Positions 34,125-44,164 are shown, numbered from the stretch's first letter. The stretch is 64,000 nucleotides of DNA from Victivallis vadensis (GCF_003096415.1 NZ_QEKH01000014.1:62001-126000); one strand, 5' to 3'. Notes: generated from the sequence alone by a model not told the origin. Translations and numbers: made by a program.

Positions 34125-35492
34125 TCATTCCACTTCGGGGGCTTTGTAATGGTTCATGCCGCCCAGTTGCTTCCATTTGACATACACGTAAATCAGCACG
34201 GCCGTCGCGATTACCGTGAAGATGAAATCCCACACGAAAATGAACCGGTAGCCGAAGCGGTCGATCGCCAGCCCGCCGCCCCAGTTCGCGACGATCACCA
34301 GCACGCTGTTCACCATCGCGTTGGCGCTGGAGAACTGGCCGTACTTCTCCGGCGGAAACAGCGCGATATACATCGGCACGCTGCTCAGCGTCTGCACCGA
34401 ATAGACGATCACGATCACAATTCCCACCGCGAAGAACGTCGCATAGTCCGTCACGTGGAAGTATCCCCACACATTGATCAGGATCACCAATACGCCGCTC
34501 CACAGGAACACCCGCAACGGATGCAGCTTGTCCATAAGATATCCCATCAACAGGATTACGCCAAGCGAAACCAGCGAGCCGATCCCCATGATCCGGCCGA
34601 ACTGCGCCTCGGTCAGGTGCAGTTCCCTGGTGGCGAACAACAGATTGAACACCGACCGGCACACCGTCGAAACCTGCGTCATCGCCGTCCCCAGGAACAG
34701 CATCGAATAAAACGGACTTCTGTAGCACTGCCGGAAATAGATCGCCACCCAGTTCACCAGCCGCTTCGCAACCGGAACCGTCGCGGCCTGATACTGCGGC
34801 GGAGGCGGATATTCCCCCTCTTTCACGAAAAAGCACATCAACGCGAAGCTGACCGCGTACAGAATGCCGATTCCGGTGTAAATCCACGATGAATATTCGC
34901 GCGCGTACTCCATCAGGAAGTAGTTGAACACAAACCCCGCCGCGGTGAACGACAGATTCAGAAACGCCATGAAGCGCCCGATGAACCGGTGCGGAATCAC
35001 GTCCGCGAAGATGTAATAATAGATCGACCCGATGATCAGGTTGAAGAACTGGAAGAATACCGCGAAAACGCAGACCAGCACGATCCCCAGTGTTGCCGGG
35101 GAGACGCCGGGCAGCACGGTCGTGTGCAGCAGCGCCGCCGCCTCCGGCGTCCAGCCGAGCAGGATCAGGAACAGCGCCACGAACGGGGTCGCGAAAGCGA
35201 GATACGGAATCCGTCTGCCCCATTTCGTGCGCGTCCGGTCGCTGGTCGTGGAGAGGATCGGATTCATCACGAAGTTCATCGCCGCCGGAATGCTGCCGAC
35301 CACCAGCCCGATCAGCGCCCCCGACGCATGGAACGAATCCAGCGTCAGCGGCAGCAGCGTCGGCACCAGCACATAGGCCAGCATGCTGTAGCAGAAACCG
35401 CCCCACAGCATCCAGCCGCACACCGCCAGCACTCCGCCGAGCGTATAGTGCAGCGTACCGACCGAATACGGTTTTTCAAGAGCGGTTTCCAT
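34125..35492 (-). CDS. MFS sugar transporter (GPH/SLC45-like), copy B
   Basis: A 455-residue inner-membrane carrier with twelve helices. NPILSTTSDRTRTKWGRRIPYL between helices 2 and 3 and the helix 8-9 loop GYLMDKLHPLRVF match the glycoside-pentoside-hexuronide and SLC45 types that import disaccharides with protons or sodium. An AGGAGG site precedes the start. It lies 14 bases before the PL8 gene and is a full-length paralogue of the protein at 39419-40825, so lyase and carrier probably act as pairs. Confidence 0.9.
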   Translation of the reverse strand: METALEKPYSVGTLHYTLGGVLAVCGWMLWGGFCYSMLAYVLVPTLLPLTLDSFHASGALIGLVVGSIPAAMNFVMNPILSTTSDRTRTKWGRRIPYLAFATPFVALFLILLGWTPEAAALLHTTVLPGVSPATLGIVLVCVFAVFFQFFNLIIGSIYYYIFADVIPHRFIGRFMAFLNLSFTAAGFVFNYFLMEYAREYSSWIYTGIGILYAVSFALMCFFVKEGEYPPPPQYQAATVPVAKRLVNWVAIYFRQCYRSPFYSMLFLGTAMTQVSTVCRSVFNLLFATRELHLTEAQFGRIMGIGSLVSLGVILLMGYLMDKLHPLRVFLWSGVLVILINVWGYFHVTDYATFFAVGIVIVIVYSVQTLSSVPMYIALFPPEKYGQFSSANAMVNSVLVIVANWGGGLAIDRFGYRFIFVWDFIFTVIATAVLIYVYVKWKQLGGMNHYKAPEVE

Positions 35493-35508
35493 CGCACGTT
35501 TCCTCCTG

Positions 35509-37080
35509 TTACCGGATCGGTTCCGAGCAGTAGATGCGCCCCTCGTCGGCCTTCAGGCTGTAGCGGAGCCTGCCGTCGGAGAGCCGGACCGTTTCATCGC
35601 CGTTGTTCACGTAGAGCCGCGCCGGAGCACCGGGCAGCTCAAGGACGCCGTCGAGCTGTCTGCCGGAGACGTTCGAGAGCATCAGGATGAATTTGCCGTC
35701 CACCGTCCGGCAGCCGTACCAGAGTTCATCGCCGCGTTCGACCTTCGTGTTGGCAGCGAAGCCGTTGAAGTACGGAGCGAACGCCTTGACCTCGCGCATT
35801 ACCTGCGTGAACTCGGCGCGGTTCTTTGTCGGGCTGAACACGGTGTAGATGCCCCAGCGCGGATTCATTCTGCGGTCGCTGTAGAGCCAGTAGATCAGGC
35901 CGTTCGCGCCGGAGAGGATGCTGGTGGTGACCTGGCCGCGCATGCGTTCGATGCTGCCCGGATAAGTCGGGGTCGGCGGACGGTGCGGGTGGTCCGGGTC
36001 GTTCACCAGCGCCAGCGCCCGTTTTTCGGCGTCCTGATACTCCGGCGAATCTTTCGGATAGTCGCCGCGCTTTTTGCCGTTGACCTCCTCGTCGTAGAAG
36101 GAGTTGGGATTCAGCGAGCCGCCGCTTTCACAGCCGAACGCGGAGTCATGGGTGTTCAGGATCGGCAGCGACTGCATGTCGTGCCATTCACCGGCGGCCT
36201 TTTCGGCGTACTCCTTCGCGGTTTTCGCCATGCCGGCGGCGTGACCGTGATACCACTGCGGGATATCGACGTCGACGCTGTCCTGAAACTCCTTCTGATA
36301 CCAGCTCGAACTGACGGTGGTGTGGTAGGGATCGAGCTTGCGCACCATGTCGTTGAAAAAGACCAGCTGTTCGGGATCGACCCCGTAGATGCCCGGCTCG
36401 TCGAAGAGATACCACCAGCAGAGCGCCGGGTGGTTCATGTATCTGACCACGCGCTCCATCACCGGTTTGAAGTTCGATGCGGCGATCTCGGTGTGCTGCA
36501 GGTGGATCATGCCGTAGCAGTTTTCCTTTTGCAGCGTGTCGAGAAATTCCTGCATCGGATAGGCGTCGCCGAGCCGGGTCATCGTGTAGTTATGGAACAC
36601 GTTGAAGCCGAACTTCTTCGCATCTTTGATCTGTTCGATGTCCACCGCGTAGATCGCCAGCGGCGTGAAAGGCTTGCCGTTCAGCAGCGAAATTTTGTTG
36701 GTGTAGTCGCTGACCGTCGGAATCGATTTATGGTGCGATACATACATGGTGTACAGCTTGCCTTTCGCGGCGACGGTCACGGTGTTCAACCCCTCATTCC
36801 AGCCTTTCTGCGGCCGCAGTGAAACGGTCACGCCGTACCGGTGGAACCGGTTCTCCAGGCCGTTGACCGTCACTTTGTCCACGCCGTCGTTGAAAGCGGC
36901 GCGGCTGAAATCCACAAAGGAGTTGGCGCGCGGTGCATGGGCGAAATCGACGGTTTCGCGCAACACGGCGAGCTTTTTCATCGCTTCCGCCGGAGCGGGT
37001 TTCGGTGCGGCCAGCGCCATCGCAACCGGCATTGTGCACAGCAGGGCCAGAACGGCCGGCAGCAGGTGAAGTTTTTTCAT
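35509..37080 (-). CDS. Secreted TIM-barrel glycoside hydrolase-like protein
   Basis: A 523-residue exported protein with signal peptide (to about MALAAPKP). A short beta domain precedes a barrel with FGFNVFHNYTM, LCWWYLFDEPGIYG (E228 is the likely acid/base) and ITSILSGANGLIYWLYSD-like TTSILSGANGLIYWLYSD. The C-terminal 80 residues form a beta domain. It resembles clan-A hydrolases of the GH2/GH5/GH42 type, but I cannot assign a family. It sits between the two MFS-PL8 pairs in one operon and may cut the products of the lyases or a different linkage. Confidence 0.72.
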   Translation of the reverse strand: MKKLHLLPAVLALLCTMPVAMALAAPKPAPAEAMKKLAVLRETVDFAHAPRANSFVDFSRAAFNDGVDKVTVNGLENRFHRYGVTVSLRPQKGWNEGLNTVTVAAKGKLYTMYVSHHKSIPTVSDYTNKISLLNGKPFTPLAIYAVDIEQIKDAKKFGFNVFHNYTMTRLGDAYPMQEFLDTLQKENCYGMIHLQHTEIAASNFKPVMERVVRYMNHPALCWWYLFDEPGIYGVDPEQLVFFNDMVRKLDPYHTTVSSSWYQKEFQDSVDVDIPQWYHGHAAGMAKTAKEYAEKAAGEWHDMQSLPILNTHDSAFGCESGGSLNPNSFYDEEVNGKKRGDYPKDSPEYQDAEKRALALVNDPDHPHRPPTPTYPGSIERMRGQVTTSILSGANGLIYWLYSDRRMNPRWGIYTVFSPTKNRAEFTQVMREVKAFAPYFNGFAANTKVERGDELWYGCRTVDGKFILMLSNVSGRQLDGVLELPGAPARLYVNNGDETVRLSDGRLRYSLKADEGRIYCSEPIR

Positions 37081-37103
37081 GATATCTCCTTGTTTTTATC
37101 AGG

Positions 37104-39407
37104 TTATTGGAGGTTGAAACGTTTCGTGGCAGCCTTGCCGAGCAGCTCGCCGCCGGGCAGTTCCAGCCGGTACGGCTTGCCGTCGACCGTGACGGCAAGC
37201 TCGCGCAGATTCCGGTTCATCAGCCCGTCGGCGGCGGTCAGTTCGACGGAGGCGCCGTCGAATTCGGCGACCAGCGCGCACGGAGCCGACACCGAGATCG
37301 TGCCGTGCGGCGTTTTCAGGCGGACGGAGGCATCGTAGAAGATCGCTTCCACCGTGCCGTCCAGCGCCGCGGCCTGAACTTTTACCGTATTGGCAAGGAT
37401 TTCCGGCAGCCGTTCCGGCGCCTTGCCGTCGCAGGAGACGAAATAGGCGTAGAACCCGTTGTCCACATTGCGGCCGTGATCGATCCACATCGAAAAGAGT
37501 TCGACTTCATTCTCCCCGGCGTTCTTATTGGCTTGCGAAAGTTTCCGCCAGCCGGTCATGCGTTTTTCGCTTTTATGCGCGATTTTCCCGGCGGTCGCCG
37601 GCGGCAGCACGCCGTACACGAAGCCGTTGTTTTCCACCCACTCGACGCCGTGCTTCGACACAACCGGACTGCCGCCCTTTTTCAGGGTCTGCTCGACCGT
37701 GGTGAAGATGTCGCCGCCGTATTCGGGGGCGAGGTTGGTGATTCCGGCACCGAGGGCGAGGAAGAGGTCGCCGAAGAAGAAGTACGCCTTGTTCGCACGG
37801 AGCTTCAGTATCTCGGGATTTTCCTCCTTGCGGGTCGGAGTTTCGACCACCGCGTAGTTGACCTTGTCGAATATGAAACCGGCGGCGGCATCCTGATCCG
37901 GCGCAACCGCTCCGGCGGCGAATGCCCCCTTGCTGCCGTAACCGATCCAGTTCTGAACCGGATTGAGTTGCTTCACCTGCCGCGCAGTGGTGCCGGGCAG
38001 CATGGTCAGCGTCGCCGCGCCGAGGGCTTTGGCGCTTTCGCCGCCCTCGCGTTCGAACAGGGTCTGGCCGTCGCAGGTGAAGAGATTGAAGCCGTTGGCG
38101 CCGCCGTAATAGCTTTCGAGGCCGTTGGTTCGGCTGCTCGCCATATTCACAAAGACATAATAGTCAGGATTCTTGCGGATCAGGTCGTCGTTGTTGAAGA
38201 AGTACCGCGTGCCGTGATACTGCCCCATCGGAAAATTCAGCATGAAGAGATTCTTCTCTCCCGCTTCCCGGCGGAACTGGTCAAGTTCGGCAAGCTGCTC
38301 CTTGTTCATCCGCAGCCGGAAATCCCGGTTCAGGCTGTCGGCCAGCGTCATCGACGGGATCATCCGCTTATTCGCATAGCCGGGATGGGCGTTGCCCCGC
38401 TCCAGCACCGGCGGGATGGTCCCCTTGTAGAAGTAGAACGCCGAACCGCGGAAAAATTCAAAGACCGTCTGCAGCACCTCCGGGCTGAGGCTCGACGCCC
38501 ACGGCGTGCCGTTCAGCCGCGCGATGATGTTCAACGAGCCGTTGGTGCCGTGGATCGGATATCCCCACACCAGGCACTGGCGGCCATGTCCCCAGCCCGC
38601 GCCGTCGGCGGTGAAGCCCTCGATCCAGAACGCGGTATCGTAAGTATTCTGCGACACGCGCGAAATGCTGCGGCGGGCGACCTCGGCGGTCACGTCGACC
38701 ATCTTCACGGAGTTGTTGACCAGCGCGGATTCCAGCAGCGGCCGGTAAGCGGTCGCGTTACCGCCGACCCAGCCGGCATTGCCCCGGAACCGTTCGATCC
38801 GCACCGGGTCGCGGTCGGTCGCGTTGTTGCGCAGCGGCTGGCTCCACGCCTGAAACGCGAGGCGCTGCAACGCTTTCGCCACTTCCGGGTACTCGCCCGA
38901 AGTCATATCTTTGTAGTTCTGGAAGTAGATCGCGACCGCGGCGTGCGGCATAGCGAAACAGGAACCGTGAAAACGTCCGTTCTGCATGCCGTCGCGGCTG
39001 AACTCCATCTTTGCGTAATTCAGAACTCCCTTGTAGAGCCTGCGTTTCACCTCGGCGCGCCCGGCCTCGGGAATCTTGCCGTCGGCGAGATCGCCGGAAA
39101 TGCGCTTGAGCTGCTCGAAGGCGGGGACCAGCAGTCTGTTGAGCACCTTCTGCTGCAACTCCCACTGGTCGAACTTCTTCCGGCCGTAGTTGTTCTTCTT
39201 GAATTCGTTTTCCAGCTCGCGCAGATTGGCGAAGGAACCGTTGTCGTCGAGCAATTCAGCAAGTTCCGCGCCGGACCGGGTTTCAGCGGTATAAAAGCGC
39301 TGGGTGCTCCACTTGTCGCGCAGCTTCCGGAGCGCATCGTTTTTATCGGAGGCGGAGGCGGCCAGCGCGACCAGCAACGCCGCCAATGCGGGAATCCACT
39401 GTTTCAT
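37104..39407 (-). CDS. Polysaccharide lyase family 8 (hyaluronate/chondroitin lyase-like), copy A
   Basis: A 767-residue exported lyase with signal peptide (to about LAASASD). It shares nearly all blocks with the copy at 31804-34110: the same GFTADGAGWGHGRQCL, HGTNGSLNIIARL, NGLESYYGG, TMLPGTTARQ and MWIDHG. Differences gather in the N-terminal 150 residues, so the two may differ in chain-end or substrate preference. The ATG at 39407 has GAGGAG 8 bases upstream. It follows its own MFS gene by 11 bases. Confidence 0.87.
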   Translation of the reverse strand: MKQWIPALAALLVALAASASDKNDALRKLRDKWSTQRFYTAETRSGAELAELLDDNGSFANLRELENEFKKNNYGRKKFDQWELQQKVLNRLLVPAFEQLKRISGDLADGKIPEAGRAEVKRRLYKGVLNYAKMEFSRDGMQNGRFHGSCFAMPHAAVAIYFQNYKDMTSGEYPEVAKALQRLAFQAWSQPLRNNATDRDPVRIERFRGNAGWVGGNATAYRPLLESALVNNSVKMVDVTAEVARRSISRVSQNTYDTAFWIEGFTADGAGWGHGRQCLVWGYPIHGTNGSLNIIARLNGTPWASSLSPEVLQTVFEFFRGSAFYFYKGTIPPVLERGNAHPGYANKRMIPSMTLADSLNRDFRLRMNKEQLAELDQFRREAGEKNLFMLNFPMGQYHGTRYFFNNDDLIRKNPDYYVFVNMASSRTNGLESYYGGANGFNLFTCDGQTLFEREGGESAKALGAATLTMLPGTTARQVKQLNPVQNWIGYGSKGAFAAGAVAPDQDAAAGFIFDKVNYAVVETPTRKEENPEILKLRANKAYFFFGDLFLALGAGITNLAPEYGGDIFTTVEQTLKKGGSPVVSKHGVEWVENNGFVYGVLPPATAGKIAHKSEKRMTGWRKLSQANKNAGENEVELFSMWIDHGRNVDNGFYAYFVSCDGKAPERLPEILANTVKVQAAALDGTVEAIFYDASVRLKTPHGTISVSAPCALVAEFDGASVELTAADGLMNRNLRELAVTVDGKPYRLELPGGELLGKAATKRFNLQ

Positions 39408-39418
39408 GATCATTCTCC

Positions 39419-40825
39419 TCAATCGGTCGGCGGCGGCACGTATCCCTTTGCACCGCCGAGCTGTTTCCATTTGACGTAGACGTAAATCAGCGCCAATGTC
39501 GCGCCGATGGTGAAGATGGTGTCCCACGCGAAGATGAAGCGGTAGCCGAAACGGTCGATCGCCATGCCGCCGAAGTAGTTCGCGAAGATCAGCAGCACGC
39601 AGTTCATCATCGCGTTGGCGCTGCAGAACTGGCCGTACTTGTCCGGCGGGAAGAGATCGACAAAAACCGGCCCGTTGCTGAGGTACTGGATCGCATAGAC
39701 CACCGAAATCGCAATGCCGACCACAAAGAACGACGCATAGTCGGTCACGTAGTAATATCCCCAGATATTCGCGAGGATCACGATGATCCCGCTTCCCAGG
39801 AAGACCCGCAGCGGATGGATCTTATCCATCACATAGCCGACCAGCACGATCACCACCGCCGAGACCACCGAACCGGCTGCCATCACCCGTCCGTACTGGG
39901 CGGCGGTCATATGCAGTTCCTCGGTGGCGAAGAGCAGATTGAAAGTATGACGGCAGACGGTCGACGCGTTGTTCAGCGCGGTTCCGAGAAACAGGAACGT
40001 GAAGAACGGATGGCGGTAGCACTGCCGGAAGTAGATTTTCACCCAGTTCACCAGTCGCTGATACCACGGCAGTTCCGCCTCCTGAAACTGCTTCGGCGGC
40101 GGATACTCCCCTTCTTTCACGAATACGCACATCAGCATGAAACAGACCAGATACAGCAGTCCGATACCGGTGAAGACCATCGGCGCGTAATCGATCGCAT
40201 AGGGCATCACGAAGAGGTTGAACAGCAGTCCGCTGCCGGTTCCGGCGAGATTCATCGCCGCCATGAAACGGCCGATGAACTGGTGCGGGATCACGTCGGC
40301 GAACACATAATAATAGATCGAGCCGACGATCAGGTTGAAGAACTGGAAAATCACCGCGAAAACGCAGATCAGCAGAATACCGAGCGAATTCATCGACATT
40401 CCCGTGATGAAATGCACGTGCAGATAGTTCGTGATCGGCGGCACCCAGCCGATCAGGATCATGAACAGTGCGACGAAAGGAGTCGCCGCAACCAGATACG
40501 GGATGCGCCTGCCCCAGCGGGTGCGGGTCCGGTCACTGGCGGTGGAGAGGATCGGATTCATCACGAAATTCATCGCCGCCGGAATGCTGCCGACCACCAG
40601 CCCGATCAGCGCGCCGGAGGCGCTGAACTGCTTCATGGTCAGCGGCAGCAGCGTCGGAACCAGCGTGCCAAGCATCCCGAAGATATTACCGCCGAGGATC
40701 ACCCACGCCGACACCACGACCACGCCGGCCAGCGAATAACGCAGTGTTCCGACCGCATAGGGACGCCGGGGATCCTCCGGCGCCGGCTCCGGAATCAGTC
40801 CGGCAGATACGGTACTCTCAGCCAT
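39419..40825 (-). CDS. MFS sugar transporter (GPH/SLC45-like), copy A
   Basis: A 468-residue inner-membrane carrier with twelve helices and the same signatures as the one at 34125-35492 (NPILSTASDRTRTRWGRRIPYL; GYVMDKIHPLRVF). The first 30 residues are longer than in the paralogue. The start overlaps the end of the GH95 gene by 8 bases, so it is translationally coupled to it. It probably imports unsaturated disaccharides released by the adjacent PL8 enzyme; this is inference from context. Confidence 0.9.
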   Translation of the reverse strand: MAESTVSAGLIPEPAPEDPRRPYAVGTLRYSLAGVVVVSAWVILGGNIFGMLGTLVPTLLPLTMKQFSASGALIGLVVGSIPAAMNFVMNPILSTASDRTRTRWGRRIPYLVAATPFVALFMILIGWVPPITNYLHVHFITGMSMNSLGILLICVFAVIFQFFNLIVGSIYYYVFADVIPHQFIGRFMAAMNLAGTGSGLLFNLFVMPYAIDYAPMVFTGIGLLYLVCFMLMCVFVKEGEYPPPKQFQEAELPWYQRLVNWVKIYFRQCYRHPFFTFLFLGTALNNASTVCRHTFNLLFATEELHMTAAQYGRVMAAGSVVSAVVIVLVGYVMDKIHPLRVFLGSGIIVILANIWGYYYVTDYASFFVVGIAISVVYAIQYLSNGPVFVDLFPPDKYGQFCSANAMMNCVLLIFANYFGGMAIDRFGYRFIFAWDTIFTIGATLALIYVYVKWKQLGGAKGYVPPPTD

Positions 40826-43007
40826 TGATCACCTCGCGCGGTTCGGAGTGGACGGCAAGCCCCCGGAAGCTGGAGCTTTCGACCGGCCAGCGCCAGGTCA
40901 GCCCCGCTTTCAAGATGATCCGGCGTTCCGGCATTCCGGGAGCGACCAGCCGGATGGTCCGGTCGGCTTCGGAGCGGAGCGCCGCGTGAATCAGCACGCC
41001 GCCGCGCAGCTCCGCCGATACGCGAAGCCCTCCCTCCGCCCGCAGCTCCTCGAAGGAGACCCGCTTCCAGTCGGCGGGCAGCGCCGGGAAGAGGCGCACC
41101 ACCCCGCCGGAAGATTGCAGCAGCATCTCGTGAATCGCCTGCATCGCCGCGAAATTCCCCTCCAGCGTGAACGGACGGTACTTGAGCACGGAGTCGCCGA
41201 GGTCGCGGTAATCCCCATTCAGGTGGAAGCCGTTGGAGCTGACGAAGGCGTCGAGGAAAAGCCGCAGCAGCCGGGCGGCCCGGTCGCCGCGGCGGCAATA
41301 GGCGTTCAACGCCGCCATCCAGCCGAAGCTGTAACCGACCCAATTGCCGGTGCCGAGCCGGTCGATCCGCCGCAGCGAAGCAGCGATCAGCGCCTCATTT
41401 TTAGCCGGATCGAGCAGCCGCAGCGGATAGAGCGCCATCAGATGGGAGTGATGGCGGTGCGACTCCTGCAAAAGCTCATCGGGAGAGAGCATCAGGCCGT
41501 TTTCGGGGTCGATGCTCAGCGGTTCAAGGTGTTCCAGCTCCCCGCGCCAGCGGGCGGCGGCTTCCGCATCGCCCGCCGCCTCCGAGAGTTCGGCGAGATC
41601 CGTAAAAAGCCGCAGCAGCAGTGCCTGATCGTAATTGGAGTTCGGCGTCAGGAAGGCGGCCAGCGTTTCATCGTGGATTTCCGGCGAAGAAGAAACGGGC
41701 AGTTTATAGAATCCTCTTTCATCCCGCTTCATCAGCGCGGTCAGGAATTCGGCGACGCCCGACAGGAAAGGCAGCGCCTTTTCCCGGAGGAATGCTTCAT
41801 CCTGAGTATACCGCCAGTGATCCGCGAACAGCGCCGCCAGCCAGGCGCCGTTGGTCGGTGAAAAGGAGTACTGCGGCCAGCCGCCGAGCGGCTGCCCCGC
41901 CAGCGAAGTGACGCCCGGCACCGCGATTCCGGGGCAGCCGAAGAACCGTTCCGCATGGCGGCGGAACACCGGGATACGCTCCGTAAGATGGTCGAGAAAA
42001 CTTTCGCCGCAGTCGAAATCGCCGCTGGTCAGGTAAGCGATATAGGAAAATTCGGTATTCAGGTCGTGATGGAAATCACCGCGCCACGGCGGCAGCGAAC
42101 CATCGTCCGCGGTCCAGACGCCCTGCAGCGGCATCGGCGGCGCCCCCTTGCGGGAAGCGGAGCCGTAAAAATATCGGCAGAGCTCGTAGAACTGCTGGAA
42201 CCGCGGAACCGGCAGCATGACCCGTGAGCGGTGCCAGAAGGCCTGCCACCAGCGGCGGTGCTCCCGGCGGGCGGCTTCGACCGGAGCGTCGTCCGATACG
42301 GAATAAACCTTGAACAACCCTTCCAGCTCCTCCATCGAACCGGCCCGGAGAATGCGGATCACATACTCCCCGCGCGTCAGCTCGCGCAGCAGAATGCCGT
42401 AATTCAACCCTTCACAGCACGGCTGCAGATATCCCCGAACCGTTCCGGAATCGATTTCGCGCCCCGGAGGATAGCCCAGCGAACCGACGCTGCGGACGCC
42501 CCCCGCCTGCTGCAGCAGCTCCGCCTCGCCCTGATAGTCGGGCGGCACGATCCGGATCGACAGCAGCGGCACACTCACCGAAAGCCGGATTTCCTCACCG
42601 TCCGCGCGGCAGAAGCAGCTTAAGGCCGTTATGCCGGAATCCTCGTCGCGCAGCAGTCCGGCCGCATGGGCCGGGTCCAGCTCATAGACCGCCTCCCTCA
42701 GCGGTTCGGCCAGCGTCAGTTCGAGCCGCCCGACCGGAATTTTCGTCGCCGGAATCGTCTTCGCCAGCTCGCAAAGCCGGTGGCACAGCGTCATATCGCG
42801 GTCACGGGCGGCGTCAACCAGCGCCCGGAAGTTCCAGAGCGGCGAATTTTCCGCCTCGCCGATGCGTTCGTCCCAGAGGTCGCCGCGGTCGAGCGAGAGT
42901 TTTACATTCTGTCCGTCGCCCCACAGCAGCACACCGCAGAGTCCGTTGCCGAGCGGCACGGCCTCATCCCAGCGGTTGACGGGAGCGGAAAGTTTCAGGT
43001 GCTTCAT
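40818..43007 (-). CDS. GH95-like alpha-L-fucosidase/galactosidase
   Basis: A 729-residue protein without signal peptide. The N-terminus (WDEAVPLGNGLCGVLLWGDG and LSLDRGDLWDER) and the middle (LQGVWTADDG, FHHDLNTEFSY, and HRHHSHLMALYPL) match GH95 inverting glycosidases, built from a beta-supersandwich and an alpha/alpha barrel. It would work in the cytoplasm on imported oligosaccharide. It lies 23 bases downstream of the pseudopilin and overlaps the MFS gene, as second gene of the seven-gene operon 43807-31804. Fucose or galactose specificity is not settled. Confidence 0.85.
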   Translation of the reverse strand: MKHLKLSAPVNRWDEAVPLGNGLCGVLLWGDGQNVKLSLDRGDLWDERIGEAENSPLWNFRALVDAARDRDMTLCHRLCELAKTIPATKIPVGRLELTLAEPLREAVYELDPAHAAGLLRDEDSGITALSCFCRADGEEIRLSVSVPLLSIRIVPPDYQGEAELLQQAGGVRSVGSLGYPPGREIDSGTVRGYLQPCCEGLNYGILLRELTRGEYVIRILRAGSMEELEGLFKVYSVSDDAPVEAARREHRRWWQAFWHRSRVMLPVPRFQQFYELCRYFYGSASRKGAPPMPLQGVWTADDGSLPPWRGDFHHDLNTEFSYIAYLTSGDFDCGESFLDHLTERIPVFRRHAERFFGCPGIAVPGVTSLAGQPLGGWPQYSFSPTNGAWLAALFADHWRYTQDEAFLREKALPFLSGVAEFLTALMKRDERGFYKLPVSSSPEIHDETLAAFLTPNSNYDQALLLRLFTDLAELSEAAGDAEAAARWRGELEHLEPLSIDPENGLMLSPDELLQESHRHHSHLMALYPLRLLDPAKNEALIAASLRRIDRLGTGNWVGYSFGWMAALNAYCRRGDRAARLLRLFLDAFVSSNGFHLNGDYRDLGDSVLKYRPFTLEGNFAAMQAIHEMLLQSSGGVVRLFPALPADWKRVSFEELRAEGGLRVSAELRGGVLIHAALRSEADRTIRLVAPGMPERRIILKAGLTWRWPVESSSFRGLAVHSEPREVING

Positions 43008-43030
43008 GTTACAAATTCCGTTTCATCACT

Positions 43031-43807
43031 TCAATTGTCGTTGGTGACCCACTGCAGCTGGTTCTTATGGAAACCACCGCGCATCCGGTAACCGCCGGGC
43101 ATTTCATTTTCATACAGTTTGCCGTCAGTGGAGTAATATGGAATCGTGATTTTAGAACTGACCGCCTGTCCGACCGAGTAACTGGCGGCATGGCCATCGA
43201 GGAACGTGATATTGCCGCTGCGGCCATGGAAAGTGGTAAAGTTGCCGGTCCACTCGCTTTTATCGGTCCGGATCACGTTGTAGGCCCCACCGTTCGGTCC
43301 CCAGCCGGTGCTGAACGCTTCCGCCAGCAGAACCGTGCCGGAAGCCGCCTTTTTCACTTTTTTGAACGGCATCGGGTATCCCTCCGCCGCGACTCCCGAC
43401 TGGGGAATCGCATAGGTGTCTCCGGTTTGCGCATCGGGTTTCGCCACAAGGTAGGAAGGGCAGATCGCGATTTTGCGGGCCAGGGCATTGGCCGCGCTGC
43501 CGTTATCCCCCGGACTGAACCCGGGAACTCCGCCTTTGCTGTAAAGATAGAACCAGCTGTCGCTGACACCGGTGGCCGCGCGGGCGTCGCCGATCACCCC
43601 GCTGCTGTCGTTCATATACTGAATCATGATCAGGCCGAATTGCTTTTGCCTGCTGACGCAACTGATATTCCGCGCCCGCTCGCGGGCATTGTTCAGGGCG
43701 GGCAGCAGCATTGAGGCGAGAATCGCAATGATCGCGATCACCACGAGCAGCTCAATAAGGGTAAAGGTGTTGTGGAGAGGATTCCGGGGGCGATCAGAGT
43801 AACGCAT
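43031..43807 (-). CDS. Type IV pseudopilin (H-X9-DG type), operon leader gene
   Basis: A 258-residue pseudopilin with a 14-residue leader, then [20 protein letters not shown], a globular domain and [14 protein letters not shown] (H-X9-DG). Prepilin peptidase would cut before Phe, but the preceding residue is Thr, not Gly. The start at 43807 has AAAGGA upstream. It is the first gene of the seven-gene glycan operon. The promoter block in front (43851-43896) occurs again as a perfect inverted copy in front of a broken pseudopilin gene. Confidence 0.9.
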   Translation of the reverse strand: MRYSDRPRNPLHNTFTLIELLVVIAIIAILASMLLPALNNARERARNISCVSRQKQFGLIMIQYMNDSSGVIGDARAATGVSDSWFYLYSKGGVPGFSPGDNGSAANALARKIAICPSYLVAKPDAQTGDTYAIPQSGVAAEGYPMPFKKVKKAASGTVLLAEAFSTGWGPNGGAYNVIRTDKSEWTGNFTTFHGRSGNITFLDGHAASYSVGQAVSSKITIPYYSTDGKLYENEMPGGYRMRGGFHKNQLQWVTNDN

Positions 43808-43850
43808 ACGATCAATTCCTTTCTGCATTCGGTTAGGATCGGGTTGCACT

Positions 43851-44090
43851 GATATTAATTATACCACAACTCGTGTCGAAAAAGAATACACAAAATGCAC
43901 TGTTTTGTATCTATTAGAGACTTTTTGCCGAAATTTCATCCGGGAAAGCAATTCCATCCTGAAAACCGCAGTTCATCGGGGGCCCGTAACTGCGAAACCT
44001 CCGGTTTCATGAAACGGAAAACATTAACAGATACAATATAATTGATTTTGTGTATTCTTTTTCGACACGAGTTGTGGTATAATTAATATC
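43851..44090. repeat. 46-bp perfect inverted repeat carrying divergent promoters
   Basis: Bases 43851-43896 and 44045-44090 are exact reverse complements over all 46 positions, and the likeness continues more weakly inward (TTGTATCT-TTA on both sides). Each arm includes a TATAAT box reading outward (43863-43858 minus, 44078-44083 plus). No good -35 box is present, so an activator may be needed. One arm faces the intact pseudopilin gene, the other the disrupted one. The central 148 bases hold no gene. Confidence 0.95.
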
Positions 44091-44142
44091 GGCGACCAAT
44101 CGGACGACCGTTTCATATAACAGAAGGAATTGAACGTATGGC

Positions 44143-44164
44143 GGCAAGGTGCCGCTGCCGGGTA
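44143..44164 (+). repeat. Single 22-bp GC-rich unit
   Basis: The same GGCAAGGTGCCGCTGCCGGG-type unit as at 28159-28202, placed immediately after the start codon of the disrupted pseudopilin gene. Confidence 0.85.

Noticed and set aside
34111-35421. Extension of the PL8 frame upstream to 35421 (1205 codons in all)
   Set aside because: The extra part runs through the MFS gene in another frame. A ribosome site and signal peptide mark the true start at 34110.
37107-39479. A 790-codon plus-strand frame
   Set aside because: It is antisense to the PL8 gene copy A and shows only mirror codon patterns; a similar shadow lies over copy B.
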